In this document: one piece after another, positions 47,643 to 62,093 of the stretch
Numbering within the stretch: position 1 is the stretch's first letter
Layout: every line of letters starts with the position of its first letter
Program-made: the position numbers and the translations under genes
NCBI RefSeq assembly: GCF_000165425.1
Contig: NW_001799177.1
Span: 496,001-560,000, forward strand
Direction of reading: 5' to 3'
DNA length: 64,000 bases
Origin: Paramecium tetraurelia
Lineage: Eukaryota > Ciliophora > Oligohymenophorea > Peniculida > Parameciidae
The notes under the pieces: model-generated
What the model was told of the DNA's origin: nothing
Database searches by the model: none
The model's input: only the letters and a program-made list of their open reading frames with translations

Positions 47643-48958
47643 ATGCAAGAAGAGGAGAATAACTAATAGCCATCTCGCAAGATAAAGTTTGCTTTACCCA
47701 AAGGGCATTTCCTCTTTACATCCGAGAGTGTAAGTGCAGGTCATCCAGACAAATTATGTGATTTTATTAGTGACAGCGTGCTTGATGCATGTTTAGAATA
47801 AGATCCAAACTCTAAAGTTGCTTGTGAATCTGCATGCAAAAACTCTCTTGTAATGATATTCGGAGAAATCACAACTCATGCTCAGGTTCCTTATGAAACC
47901 ATCGTCAGAGAAGCCATAAAGTAGGTTGGTTATGATAACATAAGTAAATTAAGTATTCTAATATATTTAGGCAAGGGATTAGACTATAGAAATGCTTCAG
48001 TTATAGTGTCATTGGATTAATAATCATAAGAAATCAATTAAGCAGTCGTTGGATCCAAACATGAGGATGAAATTGGAGCTGGAGATTAAGGATTAATGAT
48101 TGGATATGCTTCTGATGAAACCCCAGAATTAATGCCATTAACACATCATCTCTGCAATAAATTGATTTCAAGACTCTAAGAATGCAGAGTAAATGAAATC
48201 TGTCCTTGGATGAGACCAGATGCAAAGGTCTAAGTTACTGTAGAATACAAACGAGTAGATTCTTCATTTTATCCTGTTAGGATTCATAATGTACTCATCT
48301 CCCAATAACATGATGAGAAAATAACTCATAGTGAAATTGAGGCAGAATTACACAAGCATGTATTAAAGTAAGAAATATTTATTCTATTCATTATAGACAC
48401 ATTTTGCCAGAGAAATACGTTGATGAATAAACACAATACCATTTAAATCCTTCTAAGGCCTTCACTGTTGGAGGACCCTATGGAGATGCTGGATTAACAG
48501 GCCGTAAAATCATAGTGGATACATATGGTGGATGGGGTGGCCATGGAGGAGGTGCCTTCTCTGGTAAAGACCCTACCAAAGTGGATAGAAGTGCTGCTTA
48601 TGCTGCAAGATGGGTGGCTAAATCATTAGTTGCATCAAAATTATGCAAGCGAGTGATGATTCAAGTCGCCTATGGAATTGGTATCAGTGAGCCTCTCTCT
48701 ATCTGTGTTAATTCGTATGGTACACATGCTGAAGGACTTGATGATGATGCTTTGTCTGAGATTGTCCAAAATCATTTCGATCTCAGGCCAGGAGTTATCA
48801 TTAGAGAATTGAAATTAAGAAGACCCATTTATGCTAAAACTGCCTCTGGAGGACATTTCGGTAGAAACGAGCCAGAATTTACTTGGGAACACCCTAAGAT
48901 TATAGACTTAAATGCTTGGAAAACCCACAAGGCAGAATAATAATAACAAAATTAATGA
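47643..48958 (+). CDS. S-adenosylmethionine synthetase
   Basis: 419 residues with introns of 27 and 29 nt. All family signatures are present: [80 protein letters not shown] and [12 protein letters not shown]. It makes S-adenosylmethionine from ATP and methionine in the cytosol. The ATP- and methionine-binding His, Asp and Lys residues in these motifs are intact. A short acidic extension precedes the core. The first intron is a multiple of three with no in-frame TGA, so its retention would not trigger an early stop. The spacer 48959-49264 is AT-rich and empty. Confidence 0.97.
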
Positions 48959-49264
48959 TAAAACCCAAATGAATTTATTAACAAAATAAAATAAACAAGC
49001 ATAATTTTCATTTTTTCTAATACCTTTATTATTTTATCATATTGATTTTTATCTGTATTTAATAATATGTTCAATAATACTTTAATTATTTGTTATGAGA
49101 AAAGTATTATTGTTTTATAAAATATAATAAAAATATTAAGATTATTTAGATTACAAGTATGTTGAATAGGATGATTAATTTAAAACTATCAATATTTATC
49201 AAACTTCTATTTCATTCAATTAAAAAACTCTGTTATTTTAACTTAATAATAAATTTTATCAATA

Positions 49265-50053
49265 ATGCTGTTGCAATAATCAAGAAAGAGTGTGGCTCAA
49301 GCATAATAATAAACTGCCTCGTCTCATACAATAAAGATGATTTCTGAAAAATGGAAAAGAATATCGTCCGAGGTTGATAATCAAAAAGCAAGCAGACTCT
49401 AATAGCTATAAGAGAAAATGAAGGAGATTGAAAAACAAGCATTAACGGTTAATAATCACGAAATCAAATAATTATAAGATTCAATAAATACTCTCAACCA
49501 AAATGTTTAAGATCATTTGACTCAAGACTATAATCACAAAACCCAAAAAGCATATGAAAATAGCAAAATTTCTTTAGATAAGAGTTTACAACAACAAAGC
49601 CAATAATCCATAGACATGGACAAAAGAATTTCTCATCTCCTTGATTGGAGCAATCTACAAGACCAGCTCTCAAGAAACGAATCACAATATGATTTTGCTC
49701 TCCAGAATAAATTATAAACGATAGCAGATTCAGTTAATTAGATTGAAGACATCCTTGAAAGCGAAAGAGAATAAAGGTAACTCAATATTTAAAATGATAG
49801 ATTGCAATCCTTCGAGTAAATTGAGGGGGAATTAGAACAAAATCTTTTTCAACTTAAAAACTACATTACTTCAGAATCTACTCTAAGAAGACAAAAGGAA
49901 AACAAAATATTCGATATGATCAATGATGTGCATCAGAACTTGTAATTGATGTTGCAGGATGAAAAGAAAGAAAGATAGATCATGACAAACAATTTGATGC
50001 AATTAATGGATGATGCCTGTATTAGAATTGATAGAAGTCTAAGTTCATTTTGA
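49265..50053 (+). CDS. SF-assemblin family protein (striated rootlet)
   Basis: 262 residues, no intron. A short basic head rich in Ser, Gln and Ala (start MLLQQSRKSVAQAQQQTASS) leads into one long coiled coil through to the C-terminus. It ends LMQLMDDACIRIDRSLSSF, the form seen in SF-assemblin and beta-giardin (helix, then short tail after a run such as DEKKERQIMTNNLM). Length and head-plus-rod layout fit the family, usually 260-290 residues. In Paramecium these proteins build the kinetodesmal fibres attached to basal bodies. The start at 49265 gives the typical head; a later ATG at 49337 would remove it. Confidence 0.75.
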
Positions 50054-50072
50054 TAATTTTATATTTTAATTA

Positions 50073-53000
50073 ATGGCATAATCTTTAAGTTCTTAATTGG
50101 GCTAATTACAACATCAATAAAAACAATATGCATCGCTTCTCTACACATAATAAGTGAGTGCTAAAACAGATTTGGATACAATCTATTATCAAGGTTGTAA
50201 AGGAATGAATAAATTGACTCAAATAGACACTCGATTCTCCAGATTCCAGGAGTCATTATTCAACGTCTAAAACAAAGGTACGTCTCTTAATTTCATTATT
50301 TGTAGGCATCACAAGATAATTGTAAACTAAATAGCAAAATGCTGATTTGGATAAAGAAATTAGATAATGCTTATTATTGATGTCATAATATTGGACATTT
50401 GAGGGCACACATTCTGCCATGGAATACCTGCTAAGAAATTACAGAGTTCATGAATATTTGGTTGACGAAGTTATAATCTACTTCTTAGTTTATCATAACA
50501 CTAAGTTATATGTTAGATTATTGCAAAATTTAGTAGATTAACAAAGGTATTTCTTAAGTAATATATTTTGAAGGAATTCTATGTGGGCATTCCTCTATGA
50601 ACCAATCAGCAGAGGACAAACTATCCCAAGAGATTTGTTAATCAGACAAATGCAATTGGATTACAGAATATTGAAGAAGATTATTGATTATCAATGCTTA
50701 TTACTATAGAAAGTAGAAGTATAGGAAGAAATCGTATTTACAGTCTAAGATTACTTATATACAGAACAAGAGATTCAAAATATTAAATTAAGATAACCAA
50801 ATTAATTAGCTTTTCTTTATTCTATTTTATAAGACTTAAAAGTCACAACCGGTTACATGGATTAATTGAGAGGTTCATTTGGCAAACTATTGGCTTTATG
50901 TATTGAAAATTGCACTGATGAAAATAAGTCATTTGCATATCTCATATTTAATCTATAATTGTTTGATCCCACTAAAATTTTGTTGACTGAAAACCAAATT
51001 GAAAATACAGCTTAATGGATATACTCTTAAGTCTAACATAATGACAATCTTTTGGATCTCGCTATTTTATTCTATTAATTCGGTATCAAAACCACATATG
51101 AAACCTCTTTAATTTTACTTAGCAAAGATCTCTCCAAATTCTTCAATAATGGTTTGCTTTTAATCGAAATCATTAAATAATTGAAGGATATCCAAATACC
51201 AGAAAAACAATTACATTAACTAATTTTCTATTTGAAACATTAATTATCAAAGAATGATACTCACTTCTTAGATTCTATTGTATCCATAATGCATGATTAA
51301 ATAATCACCGTTGTTAGACCTTATTTATAAGATACCTAATACAAGCACCTATTTCCAAAATCAAATCAAATTCATTTAACATTTAACAATTCAGAACAAG
51401 TGATCAAACAATTAAATTAGAAGGACGCTGACCTTTCCATTGGAACCTTGGTTAATTTAATTGAGGATTCATATAACTATTTCATCAAGTCCAAAAAGAT
51501 TTAGTTTATTAAAATCTTGAATCAATCATTATAGATTGCTGAAACACAATTCCCACAAACAGTCATGTTTAATACTAATAAACTTTATGCATTAATCAAC
51601 AACATTTCTGATCAAACTGATAATAGAGATCTCATTTAAAGTCTTTTACCAATTTTTACTTACACTCATACAAAACAAGTAGATGCCAATTATTATGAAT
51701 CATTGCTCTTGTTAAATGTTCATTTTTAGATTGAAACAATCAATGAATTTTCAAAATCAAATAAAATCTTAAAGCAAGTTTCAAACAAAGAATAACTTAT
51801 TAAATTAATTTAACAACAAGATGAAAAGTTGATAGAATCACTTTTGTATAATAATCAAGTTTAAAAATTGTTAATCTATAAGCAATTATAGATTTAATTA
51901 AGTTACATTTTGTAAGATGAATAAAAATTATAGAAATTCATTAATGAATATACAGAGGATGATTAATTTATTGCTAAAACAATGTAATCATTATCAATCA
52001 TATAACTACTAAATTTAGAGAACTCTCTCTGCATAAAATTTATAAAATCTATTGAAATTGATCCCCAATTATTTTTCAATACTGAGTTAAATCACTTAGG
52101 ATCCTTAAAGATTCTATTACATAAATCTAGCAGAAATGTGAACTTCGCATTTAAGCTATTTTTAATCTATGACGATTTAACAGTCGAATAACAGGAACTT
52201 TACCTTTAAATTGCAGCAGAATTAAAAGAAAGTTTCAAAAGCGATTTGAAAATTTAGAAGATTCAGTTTTCATAATCTCTATTATAATAAACAATTGGAT
52301 CATTGATTAAAAATAGAAAGGAGGCTAATTTCACTAAAACTCTTGGAAACTTAAAAGATTAAAATGCTCTTCTAGATTTGTAAACTCTGTATTTAGAAAA
52401 TTTCAATGATTTAAGATATAGATAATTAAGATCAATTTGTAGTACATTTACAAAAACAAAACAAAGCATCAAATAAGATAAAGTTATTAGTCTTATAAAG
52501 TTTATTGAGACTAATTTTAAGTATGATCTACTTTAGAGTTATCTTAATATTTTAAAGTATTATGGTAGCATAAAGGATCAAAATGAAGAAATTGATTTCT
52601 CATTTTTGAAGAAAACTTTATTCAAACTGCCAAAAGATTATTGTGCTGTTATCAATGAATATATCAGTCAAGCAAATTTATTTAGTGCAGAAGTAAGAAC
52701 TTAGATGATAATTTATGTATTCTCACATAATTTAAAAAATAAACAGATAGTTGTCTAAGATGATTTAGATTTTGATCTTATTATCAGCCTATTGGAAACT
52801 CCTAATTTAGACATCTTAACACATTTAGTAGATTTGTTGAGAGCCAACATATAACACATCACTGTGGAATCAATAAGAAAATGTTTCAAATTGAATATCA
52901 ATTAGCCAGCACAAATCATATTGATCTCTCAAATACTTTATGATTATTTGGATCATCATTAGATAAACTTATTAGAGGAATGCTCTTCACTCTAAAAAAA

Positions 53001-55578
53001 GGTATTAGATTAAAATTTGGATTTGAGTTTACAAATTAACTATACTGCCACTACAAGTTGCATCAGATTAATTGCTAAACACACCCAGATCAATAAATGC
53101 AAATCAGCATTCAAGTCATTAACATATCCAGATATCGCAACTTATGGACAACATAATTCATTGTTATTTTACAGAATCATAATTGAATAGTTTTAGAATC
53201 ACAATATAAAGTACTTCAACTCTTGCATATTTGCTTACTTTATTTCATAATTGATCTAAATAACCTCCACAATGGATGTAAACTAAGAAATCTTATAAAA
53301 TTTTGGACTTTTCTCATTGGAATAATGGTGGGTAATAATGTATATTTTATCTACTTATTATTTCACAAGTGAGTACATAAAATTATTCAAAGAGTAAGTG
53401 AATAAGTTCTCCCCTTAGATTAAATTACATATATCAACAGCTCTTGCTGAATCATTATTTTATAGAACATAAAGACACCAAAAACTCTTATAGATTAAAT
53501 TGAATCAAAAGCTAACCTAACTTCAAACACCAAATTTAGAATCTTGCATCAAGAAAGTAGGCTTTTCTTTGAGAGGACAAATAAAACCAATTAAAATTAA
53601 GCTTTCTCTTCTTAGAATATTAGAATTAGTTGAAGATTTACAAGCCTAGTTGTCTAATTACTTAATTCAAAGTGATTTGAATGCCAAATAAGCAGACTAA
53701 TTGAAGAGTTTGATTGTTCACATTTCTAAATTCTCTAATGTTTTTGCTCATTCAAAATTAAAAGCTTTGAGTGAAAGAGTCAGAACTTCTTTAATTCATT
53801 CAATGAAAATAGAAACATTGGTTCCTCTGATCAAGAATTGTATATCCATTAAAAGTGTGTCCCATATCCTTTTACAAGCCTTTAATGACATATTAAGATT
53901 AGACTTAATAAAGATTTAAAAATAACAAATACAATTAATAAGAGATTTAATTTCTTAGATTATTATTGAAATTAGCTTACCAACACCCAATTTATCAACA
54001 GAAATGCTGCTATTACTAAATTATTTGTACTCAATATAATTTATTCAGAAACAATTATAATAACAAGGATAAGAAATCATGTCAGTATTGATCAAATTAT
54101 TGGATTCTTAAAATGAATAAGATTAGTCTTTAATCTTAAATTTGTACTCATTGCTTTCATAGATAGATTCATATCCATATTTAAATGATTTAAATCAAGT
54201 TTTTAATATGCTTATCACTCTATTATGCAAGGAAGAGAATATTAAAAAATTAGATAACAATTAATTTACTTATAATACCGAATAGATCATTCACAAAGTT
54301 TCTAATAAACTTATTTTGTTGAATACATCTTATGCCTTAATCAAATCATTCAAAGGATTGATAAGCAAATAGCATTTGACAGATATTTCAGTGCTATATT
54401 TGATAGAAAGTGATAAGCAAGGCTTCTAATGCATTTTGGATAACATTGAAAACAGAGTTCATCTGGATGTGTACATAAATAGCATTTTAAATTAAGCAAG
54501 AAAACTAAAACCATTCGTCGTGTTTAATTGTGTAGAGTACATTGCATAATTAATATCAAAATGTGAATCAGAGTTGGTATCAGAATAGTTGATGCAATTA
54601 AATAAAGAAGTTTAATCTATTTTTGATTATTCTAGAGAATAATATATTGATTCTGAATTAAAGAATGGAATATTCGAGGCTGATAAATTGGAATATCAAA
54701 TAAATCAAGTGTATATTGAAATTGTTATGAAAATTAATGATGTTTCATTTAAGAAATTATATAGTAATTTGATTGCATGGTCTAGAAAATAAATATAAGA
54801 GGTTGGATATAATTTCAATAAATATAGAAGAATCTAATTTTTCAGATTATCCACTTAGACTAGTGATAAGTTGGGTAAGTATTTCACTAAATATTATTCT
54901 TACATTTGGGATGCCATCGTAAATGAATTGCAAACATTCCATAATATATTTTATGAGACACCTAAATAAACAAGTATATATTTCATCTATAAATTTAGAA
55001 CTTTAAAAAAGAACAAATGATGAATGCGATATGTATTATAGGTTAGAACTTCTATTAAACAGACATATTTTGTAATCAATATCTTCATTGTGTCAAAACG
55101 ATTGTGAGTAATTTGTTGACACAGAGAAATTTGAAAAATTAAGTGATCCTTTAGCATTAACATTGGATTGTCCTAAGGTTTAACAATATGAATCAATTCT
55201 ATAATATATTGACGAGTGGATCACTCCAACTATTTTAGCCTTATTCTAATTAATTAATGATGACTATAAATGGAAGGATCTCCATTTAAAAATATTATAA
55301 GTGATAAGCAGACATTCCAATAAAAAGAATGAAACAAGTTCTTTTATCATAATTGCAATTATTAAATTAATTCACAGATTGATAGATTAATTAGATGAAA
55401 GATATTTAGTATTGATGAATGATTTGATTCCATATTTGCATCAATTAACATCAACTAATTTAAATTCAGAAGAGGTACATTTTATGTCATATTAATTTAG
55501 TTGGAAAAAAGAGTTAAACAATTAATTGTTAGATTATCATAATTAAGTGGGGAAGATATAGTAACAGCTCTAAAATGA
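50073..55578 (+). CDS. UTP10: UTP10/HEATR1, U3 snoRNP (SSU processome) component
   Basis: 1,799 residues with introns of 28, 27, 25 and 26 nt. It begins MAQSLSSQLGQLQHQQKQYA and continues TIYYQGCKGMNKLTQIDTRF, SLFNVQ and HEYLVDEVIIYFLVYHNT, matching the N-terminal region of UTP10 and HEATR1. The rest is helical HEAT-like repeats rich in Leu, Ile, Gln and Asn. The C-terminus KRVKQLIVRLSQLSGEDIVT resembles the family end. Length is close to yeast Utp10 (about 1,770). The protein belongs to the t-Utp complex and is needed for pre-18S rRNA transcription and processing in the nucleolus. Only 19 bases separate it from the SF-assemblin stop. Confidence 0.82.
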
Positions 55579-55862
55579 TATAATCATTATATTTTGTTTA
55601 TAAATGCATTTTATTATCATATTATAATCATATAATTGTAGATGAAGAACAAGAAAAAATTAAGTTATTTAATAAATATGTAGAAAATTAACAAAATGAA
55701 ATTCTTGATAATAAAACTTTAGTATTTAATATGAATAAAAAATACTTTCATACAAAGATATTATGAAAATCAAAGATTTTAATAGTTTAAACTATTCGCC
55801 TATTCATAATAGATTAATTAAATAAATTATAAACTTGAATAAATGCTTAGTTACAATAATAT

Positions 55863-58800
55863 TCATTCTAATTGTTCAATCACTTTGTTTTAATACATTA
55901 TTAACTATAACTCAGGTAATAACTCGAATAAACATTGATTTGTCTCATAACTATTGTATATGAACAATAAATACTTTTATAACACTCTTTGTGATTCTTC
56001 ATTTAACAATTTAAAACTCACCCATAATGTTGTTTACTTATCTTTCTCTTAATTTTTAATTTGATTTTCTAACTCTTAGAATGTATGACGAACCTTTTAA
56101 AACTTTTTAGCTCTTAAAAATCTAATAAGGAATAGTAAAATCTTATATACCTATATTTTATATTAGATTTTTCCTTTTCCCATTTATTTTTTAATTCTTC
56201 GCTACCTTCACTATACTTTAAGACATGTTCTTTCTAAAATATTCCTAGTTCGATTGACATTTCAGTAAATCTTGGTAAGGTCAGCATTTTGTCTCCATTT
56301 TCATCTTAAAAATCTGCGTTATTTGTAAAAATTTAGAGCAATTAAGTTTTTGATAATTTATCTTAATGAAGGGCCCTATGAAGTGTTTTAAACTATTTAT
56401 TAATTATGCTATACTTCTGAAAACTCAATTAATTTGTTTCCATCTAAATCTGCGGCATTGAATAAAGACTCTAACGTTGTTTATTAATCTTTTTTGTTAC
56501 TATAATAGCATTCCAATATTTTTAATAACAAACTATCATGATTGATATAGTATCTTTAATTATTTTATTATTAATTTCGATATTAATGTAACATCTATTA
56601 GATTTGTTATTAAGATAGCCATCTTTATGATTTTTCACTTAAAAATTCACTTACTTATTCATAATTTAATAGTAATTCTACTTTTCCATAATTTAAGTCA
56701 TTTTTTTATGAAAAGAATTGATAACTTTCAGTCAATAGTTTTTAACCTATTTCATCCATTTCCCCAATCAAATAACAAAATTAGGCAAGTAGTTTTACTT
56801 TAATATGACTGTCTTTTTCGTAATAAATAAATTAATAGACCTATTTAATTTTCTTCTCAGCTACTTGTTTAAATCCATATTTATTCTTAAAATAATCATA
56901 AATGCAAACATGAAAAGGAATTTTATACCCCTCTGCTTATTTGCATATGTCACTTAGTATTTATAATACTAATTTTTATAATTACAGAATTGAAAATTAG
57001 ATTTTTTTATTCTATTTCTTTCTTGATTTTAAGTCATTCAGTAAGTTATTAGCAACATCTGTGTTTTAACTGTAGATTCTACGAAATCTCTTTTGATTTT
57101 TAGGTTCAAGGACAATCAGATTATACTTATTCTTTATTTTAGGTTTTTAATCCTTATATTGATTTACTACTTATTTTATCCTTTCCCCTTGTGGATTATT
57201 CTAAATAATTTAAGATGATTCAAGGTCTAAGTCTTCAGAAAGAGATTCATCATTTTGAGTCATAGTTATGCTTTTTTCTTAATTATGTACTTTTGAATTT
57301 CTTTTTTTAGAGAATTAGGGATTTTAATTGATTGAATAATTTTAATCTTTTTATTCTTTATTCTAAACTTAAAGTTATTATTCTCCTTAATTTAGATCGT
57401 TACTTGAATTTTTCTCATTTGTTCTTTCTTTTTCTTATTTTTAAATATTTGAATTTGAATAATGCTATTTTTCCTGGGAGGAAACTTATTTCTTTTGTTA
57501 ATTTTACTTTGAGTTTGATTATGATTATTACTAGGTGTCTTGTTTAGTATGTTAAGAAAATGACTTTTCAGGTTTTTCATTTTATTTCATTTGTGAAGAC
57601 GAATTTTAGTAATTATTTTTTTCGATGTTTTTCTTATCAACAGAATTTTAATTTTATTCATTTATCTATGATTTTTTATCTATTTCTGTTTTGTTTAATT
57701 AATTTTTCGATATAAGTGGAGGAACATTTTTCTACTTTTTATTCTTATCATTATTTTGTGGATTTGATAATTAATTTTTTTAGTTTTTATTGGTGGTTTT
57801 ATCATTATTTTAATTAATTTTGATTTAATCTACTGCTTATAGCTCATCATTCTATTGACTAGTCTAAGTATTTTAACGAAGAGATTGATCCAAATTATTT
57901 TGGTATTAATTAAATTATTATTAACTTCCTGTTTCAAAATCTAATTATTATTATTATTAATTACCTTCATTATTTCTAATTTGATTATTATTCTATTATA
58001 TTTTATTTTCTTATTCATTTTCTTAAATTTTGGTTCTATCTGTAAATTAATATTCCAATTCATCTTATTCATCTATTTTGATATCATCATTATCTTAATC
58101 TAAATTCTGAGATTGCTCAAATTCCTGGAAATTTTCTTGTGATTCTTCTTAATCTTTCTGTTACGACATATCCATTTCATCATTAAATTCAGGTAAATTT
58201 ATTTGTATATTATATGAGGATGATACCTAATTCAATGTATCCAGTAATGTGGATTTCTATTTTAATAATGTATTAATTTGCTTCTTTTTTTTTTTTATGA
58301 TATCAATAAAATCAGCAACTGCTTAACTTAATTTAGATTCTAATTCTTGATTGAAATCTTCCTTTTCCAATAATTCTATTTTGTATCTGGTGTCTTCTCT
58401 TTCTAAAGTAGCAATTCGTTACGATAACTATTAACTTTGAGAGATAGATTGATTAAGAATTTCACAAATCAATTGCTTTGAATCTATTGATGAATCTTAT
58501 ATAAGTTGTAAGGCTTATTGTATTTGAGCTTCTAGCAAATTCTATTTTTAGTCTGACTATTAATTTTCTCTTTATGAGGAATTTTCATGATTTTCTATCT
58601 CTTAATTAAGTTATTCCTTTTATTATTCTAAATTTTGAATTTACACTTCTTGTTCTTATAATTTCTATTCCTGGACCTCCAAAGCCATCATATCCAAGTC
58701 TGTTTAAATTTCTTCCTATTGATACTCTATGTCTGCTTGTACTTCCTAATCATTATATTCAATATCTGGTTCTAAGATTTATTAATCTATTAATTCAGAT

Positions 58801-60068
58801 TTCAACTATAATTCTTACTGTCTTAGTTACTCAAACTTTTCAAAATTAGTATTCTTGACTCTACTCTTTTTGAATTTATATTCAGTGTTAGTTTCTTTAA
58901 AGTTTAATAGATGTGATACAATACTCTACCCTTGGGATAGATTAACATTGATTGTTTAATTTTCTTATTTTTTATCGCTTTAATCTTAAGTTCTCAGTAA
59001 CATTATTTATAAAAGGAGAGAATCTATTTCCTTTTTTTGGGCTTCATTAGTTTACAATAATTGTCTCATATCGGCTGTTAATAACAACATTTTGGCCTTT
59101 GTCAAATTGAGTTCATCTACTGAATCAGAAGACTCATTTCTTATTTTTTAGATTTGATCCTAGTATTCCTAATACTTAACCTTTTAGGTTTCCATTTGAG
59201 TATCGTGGAATGCCTAAATTCTTTACATCTATTCAAGATATGACTTCTCTGATTCCTTGGATTATTCTGAGTAGCATTTAATTATTTAGCCGATCAATTC
59301 GACATAAAAATCCCAAACTACTTATAGCAATTCTCCTCTTTCAGTACACTCAATACTAACTTACCTATTTAATGATTATCAATTACTTAATCAATTCTCT
59401 TAAACAAGAGGCATAGATCAATTGTATTCTCTCAGCTAATTCTCTTGTATTTATATTGGGGGACTCTTGCTTGGTAAATGTGATCATCATAAAAAGCCAT
59501 TCCTTTAAGTCTATGGCCTGTTGTCTATTTGGAGGAACCATTTCTTTTTCTGAATGGCTTTGTTGCATTTCGAGTTTTAAAATTTCGGAGAAGTATCTCT
59601 AAAGTCCTGTTGCTTTTTTGTTATCTGATAAAATTTCAGTGAAATCTAATAAGCGACCTGAGAAAGGCTCTTTTTCCAAATTTGTGTTGAAGGGTAATCT
59701 GGAAGAAGATTTCCGATACAGAGTACTATAAAATGATTACATGTTCTTATCATATTTCTACGATAGATGAAACATATTACAGTTTATTAGAGTTCAGGAT
59801 CCTTATAAATGCTGGTTCCAAGCTTGGCAAAATTCCGCTTAGTTGATTTTAGATATGACACATCAGAAGAAGGCACTAATTTTGATAAATTAAGTGCGTT
59901 TGAAGCTTTTGGTAAAACTTGAATTTTAACAGAGTTTTGTATAGATGTGTTAATTAATTGATCCCATTCAATAGATGAGTTAGAAGATTAAATTTTCTGT
60001 TTGTATTTTGATTCTAAATGATGAGTTGAATGTGATTAATGAATTTCTGGTAAATAATTTTTATGCAT
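55863..60068 (-). CDS. AXDND1-like protein: axonemal dynein light chain domain, Q/N-rich linker, degenerate EF-hands
   Basis: 1,369 residues with introns of 23, 22, 22 and 29 nt and a consistent frame. The N-terminal 60-270 region resembles axonemal dynein light chain p28: FTEILSDNKKATGLQRYFSE, then ELIKQVSIECTERGELLQVV. A long coiled coil follows, then Gln/Asn-rich sequence (about 670-1,000). The C-terminal 450 residues have helices and two EF-hand-like loops (AADLDGNKLIEF near 1,195; DENGDKMLTLPRF near 1,235), neither with a full ligand set. A Met at 57263 might begin a separate EF-hand gene, but no stop lies between. AXDND1 is linked to sperm tail axonemes. An inner-arm or axonemal role is inferred. 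Confidence 0.7.
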
Positions 60069-60151
60069 AATAATAAGAAATTGATGTAAAATAACATCTT
60101 AAATAAGAATCATAAATATTTTAGATTTGATAGTAATTTTTTTATTAATTA

Positions 60152-61799
60152 ATGGGAAGCTGTGGAGGAAAATCTGAAAACAAGCAACAATAAATGAGCA
60201 AAGAATAAAAATGTAAAAATGATCTTAATTTCAAAATAGCTCTTGCTATCAGTAAATTCGAAGTTGGTCCTGACATCTTCATTAACTTAAAGACAGGAGA
60301 TATCACAGACAATTATATCATGAATAAAATCTTAGGAGAAGGTATATTAAATTTTTAGTTTCAAGGTTCGTATGGTCAAGTAAGATTGGTCTAACATAAG
60401 AAATCTGGCCAATAAAGAGCTATGAAACAGATTTCAAAGAAAAAAATACTCAAAGAATAAGAGGAGGCTATGTTTAGTGAGGTTTCTTTACTAAAAAACA
60501 TGGATTACCCTAACATTGTCAAATTATTTGAGCTGTACCAAGACAGTCAAAATTACTACCTAGTAACAGAATATCTGAATGGGGGAGAACTACTTGAAAA
60601 GTTGACCAAATTACAAACATTTAATGAAAGAATGGCAGCGGAATACATGAAGTAAGTTTTATCAGCCCTTGCCTATTGTCATGCTTAGAATATCATCCAT
60701 CGGTAATTAACTATTCAATTAGTTTAGCGATATGAAGCCGTCCAATATTATGTTAGCCTCTACAGACCCACAATCCAAGATCAAAGTTATAGATTTCGGA
60801 ACTGCTAAAAGATTTGTTAATGGTCAAACCTAGACTTAAGTAATAGGAACTGTAATTTTAATGGTTATACTTAATTTAGCCGTTATATCTTGCTCCGGAG
60901 GTGATTGATAAAAATTACACAGAAAAATGTGATATTTGGTCTTGTGGAGTAATCTTATATCAAATCTTAACTGGGAAATTTCCATTTGAGTCTAAAGTTT
61001 CTAATTTACAGCAACTTTTCAGCAACATTAAATCTGGAAAATATAATTTTACATCTAAGGAATTTACTACATTATCATACGAGGCTTAAGAATTGATAAA
61101 ATCAATGTTGCAATTCGATCCTAACAAAAGACCCTCGGCTTAAAAGATTTTAGACGATCCATGGATAAAAGAGAAGGCTCGGGAAGAGAAGATTAGTGTA
61201 GATGTCTTGAATGAATTGGGCAAATTCAGAGTAATACTTATAATTTAACTTATAGAATGAAAGCAATATGAGAGCAGCCATTTTATAGTTGATTGCAGGT
61301 TCAGTTATGTCTAATGAGGAGAAAGATTAACTTACATCTACATTCTAAAGCATGGATAAAAACAAGGATGGATAATTATCAAAAGAAGAATTAGTATTAG
61401 GTATTAAATTTTAATTATTCAATAGCATACACAAAGGTATTTAATGATGAATTAAAGGCCAAGCATTTAGTTAATTAAATCTTTGATTAAATAGATCAAA
61501 ATAACTCTGGAAAAATAAGTTACACTGAATTCCTAGTAGCTTCTGCTAAACAAAATATTATTCTTTCTAAAACTAAAATTGATTAGGCTTTTAAATTGTT
61601 TGATAAGGTAATATCTGTTTAAAATTGATAGGATGGGAATGGAGTCATTTCGAAAGCAGAGATCTAAGAGATCATGTGTGGAATTAATATTGACAATGCT
61701 GAATGGAGTCAGATTATTTAATAATGTGATAAAAATAATGATGGAAATATCTAATATGAAGAATTTTCTTCTATGTTATTGGCAGTAGCCAAAATTTGA
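60152..61799 (+). CDS. calcium-dependent protein kinase (CDPK)
   Basis: 498 residues with introns of 24, 25, 28, 25, 25 and 24 nt. The start MGSCGGKS fits N-myristoylation plus palmitoylation, so the enzyme is probably membrane-bound. The kinase domain shows [68 protein letters not shown] and a junction helix. Four EF-hands follow: [42 protein letters not shown] and [13 protein letters not shown], all with good ligand sets. It should be switched on by Ca2+, which in Paramecium governs ciliary reversal and exocytosis. It diverges from the AXDND1-like gene with 83 bases between starts. Confidence 0.95.
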
Positions 61800-61829
61800 A
61801 GATCAATTAAATCTATATTAATTTATATT

Positions 61830-62081
61830 TCATTTAATCAATTTTTTCTGAATCTCTTTTATTTTCATATACTACAATATGTTTAAACAATTATCCTTGT
61901 CTTTTTTGAACTAATCGCAAACCATTTGTTCATCAAAATTTTGTTTCAAACATTCCAAATATTTCCTCTAAATTGGTCGACATGAAGTTCTCTAAATTTT
62001 ATTTAATACATTGTAGTCATCTTCTTTTCCTGCTTACCACCACTCTTATTCTTAATCCTTAAGAATTTAATCAATACTCAT
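61830..62081 (-). CDS. twin CX9C protein (mitochondrial intermembrane space)
   Basis: 83 residues, no intron. The four cysteines are at 34, 44, 55 and 65, giving two CX9C motifs (CRPIQRKYLEC and CDQFKKDKDNC) in two helices joined by ten residues. This is the coiled-coil-helix-coiled-coil-helix fold imported by Mia40 into the mitochondrial intermembrane space, for example COX17, COX19, COX23 and CMC proteins. Members serve in cytochrome oxidase assembly or related work. Which one this is cannot be told; COX23/CMC-like size fits. It converges with the CDPK gene (30 bases between stops) and diverges from the next gene with 12 bases between start codons. Confidence 0.8.
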
Positions 62082-62093
62082 TAATTTTTATTA

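Noticed and set aside
57263-57265. Separate EF-hand gene starting at the Met at 57263.
   Set aside because: The upstream frame reads through without any TGA and in the same phase, so a single gene is simpler. Kept only as an alternative.
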